A DNA stretch of 64,000 nt, taken from assembly GCF_963678635.1 (NCBI RefSeq), contig NC_087069.1:35567959-35631958 (forward strand). The letters are read 5' to 3'. The first letter of the stretch is position 1, and every line of letters starts with the position of its first letter. This DNA comes from Symsagittifera roscoffensis (taxonomy: Eukaryota > Xenacoelomorpha > Acoela > Convolutidae). Shown here piece by piece: positions 62,141 to 64,000 of this stretch. Position numbers and translations under genes: made by a program. The notes under the pieces are model-generated. The model worked only from the letters and a program-made list of their open reading frames with translations, did no database searches and was not told the DNA's origin.

Positions 62141-64000
62141 ACTTCCGATACATTTTAACTTGAAGGAGTAGTTATGCTGGCCTGAAGCGACATCTGATTC
62201 CATCTTTTAAACGAAACTAACCGATAGGTGTGTTAATAGCGAGGATCTTCTGACTATAGTTTTAATTTTTTTTTGATCTTTTGGGCAGCAAATGGTTAAT
62301 AATACTATCTTTCTAGTTCTTTGGGAACTTGTTTTTTGTTCATTTTGAGATGATTTCGGTAGATTTTGACCAAGTCACTACTTTTTCGGCGACCAGTTGG
62401 TAACTCTGATACTATGAATGATTTCGAATAACACTAGTAACCTAAGTAAATTGAGCATCAAGATTTACATTGTTTTTTTGTTGCAATAGCGATTCACTGG
62501 TTAAAAGTTTGTCTGGAAACGGAATTGTCTTTTGTGACACTGAGAGTATTTTTTCAACTATCTTTTTGTGATACCAAATCACGACTTTAAAATGCTTCAA
62601 CAAATTTTGCTCATAGGAACTGTCTTTGTGATGTCTACTTTAGCGTTGACAAATACACATCAGACCATAGTCACACCTGAGCACAACAACAGCCAGTTAT
62701 GAGATTACTGATAGTTTCCTGTAACAAGAATGTGAAATACTCCAGTCAGAAATGTTCTTTTGTGACTCGTTGCTAAGAAAGATTAAAGTCTTTATCAATA
62801 TTGAAGCACCTGTGTAGTTTTTCTTTGTAGCTCTAACCTCGGCTGAATGGGCTTATGTGTTATACATCAATCAACTCTTACGTTTTTTTTTGGGATACCT
62901 CATTTTGCGTTTAAAATATCACTTCTGAATACAAAGCTTCTTCCCATTTTCGTGTATGGAATAATTATGGGAATGGTGAGTTTTTCTGCTTCCAATGCCA
63001 TTAAATGTAAGCAAGACTTCCAATAGAATGCAGATGTTTGTGCATGTCCTGCTTATTAAAAAAAGTACGCTCGTTAAAGTAGCAAGTTTAGGGGTATGGG
63101 ATTAGGGTTAGGAATTCGAACCCCGGCAATCCAAAGGATCCCGCCATTGTACTTCTTAAGCACATCTTTTTGCTGTCTGACCTCAAATTTTTCTAAATAT
63201 TTGTTCTCCAATATATAAAAAGACTGCTCGTACCAGGGCGAAGCCCTGAATATTCCGACTGTGTGTTAAGGTCGATGGCGTAGTGTTCATTTTAAAAAGC
63301 AATTGACAAATGTTTAAAAAGTTGTAAATTTTTTGAAAATTAACCTCCGTAAAGTGATATATTTCGCATATAGAAAAGTTTTGAATACTTTAAATAGTGT
63401 GCCTCAACTCAATTTGGAACGGTTTCCGAGACGGATAAATTATCCACCCGCTTACGTGTTAAAAGCATGAAATATATCGCGCAATATGTTTCCTCATATG
63501 ACCAATTTTGCAATCTTTAAACCGCCACAAATTGACAAAAAATGATCACAGGTAACATATTTTAAATTTGAGCTCAGGAAAACAACACCTTCGAATGATA
63601 TAAGTAAAATTCCGTCAAAAATTGCCAATTAAAAAGTCAAAATTGCCAAGAGAAGAACCAACCAACCCAAGCACACATATTCTTTAAATTTCTTCGAAAG
63701 CTTACAGGGTACCCCAGCATGGGGGCCAGTTGAGAGAAAGAGAAATTTTTTTGCAGTTTTGGCGTCTATCACCTCCCAAAATATGGGCTCTCTACGGTTA
63801 CTATAAGTTAAAAAGTGATGATTTTCAAAAAATCATTTCAAAATGCAGACAAATAGGATGAAATTATGCCGACGCTTTAAAATTTACGAAATTGTTAAAC
63901 GAGCTATTGCATATAAATTTTTAACTACATTCGCTTTGTTAAAATTACTGCAAATTATTTGATTTTTTGCATGGATATCGCGATGTTTCTTTGACCCTGG
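62141..64000 (+). repeat. tandem duplication, partial copy 3
   Basis: From ACTTCCGATACATTTTAACT at 62143 to the window end, the sequence matches copy 2 (57559-59416, offset 4,584) with no difference noticed. It shares copy 2's private variants against copy 1 (for example GCAGATG at about 63029 and CGAATGATATAAG at about 63592). It begins after exon 3, so no third exon 3 is present here. Confidence 0.9.

Overview
The window is animal-like nuclear DNA, AT-rich and dominated by transposons. Evidence for this is one spliced host gene with GT-AG introns (an ABHD13-type alpha/beta hydrolase) beside Ty3-type LTR, RLE-type and APE-type LINE, Penelope-like, MULE and MITE-like sequences. I see no bacterial operons, rRNA or CRISPR. 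I cannot name the species; an invertebrate is the most natural reading.

Layout. 1-11 kb: AT-rich DNA with three terminal-inverted-repeat elements (626-1513, 5294-7651, 10529-11026). The middle one sits inside a decayed coding-like stretch on the minus strand (about 9.0 to 3.5 kb). 11-17.7 kb: a minus-strand, pol-less, decayed relative of the large Ty3 element described next, with gag relic, a 21-bp minisatellite, a leader, a primer-binding site and an LTR. 17.7-19.55 kb: Penelope-like fragments with a GIY-YIG domain.

19.56-44.72 kb is a three-layer nest. A decayed APE-type LINE (A) is split at about 22.96/44.19 kb by a PHD-finger LINE with a restriction-like endonuclease (B). B is split at 25,933/43,627 by a 17.7-kb Ty3-type LTR retrotransposon (C). 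C has 920-bp LTRs that differ at about four positions and a 3,189-codon open gag-pol frame ending in a macro-domain-like module. It also has a second frame in the env position with a coiled coil and an SGNH/GDSL-like hydrolase block. Its 3-kb leader is packed with hairpins sharing the motif CCGGARGGGTC. Reading outward, the halves of B and then of A rejoin in frame or nearly so, which establishes the order of insertion.

44.7-64 kb: the 5' part of an ABHD13-like gene (exons 1-4) followed by a tandem 6.2-kb duplication that copies exons 3 and 4, then the start of a third copy. The introns carry tRNA-derived SINEs, an LTR fragment related to C and a MULE/FLYWCH relic. Exon phases mean the duplicated exon pairs cannot both be spliced into one open message. 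Downstream exons lie outside the window.

The least explained signals are the hairpin-array leader of C, the accessory macro and SGNH modules of C, and the duplicated ABHD13 exon pair.
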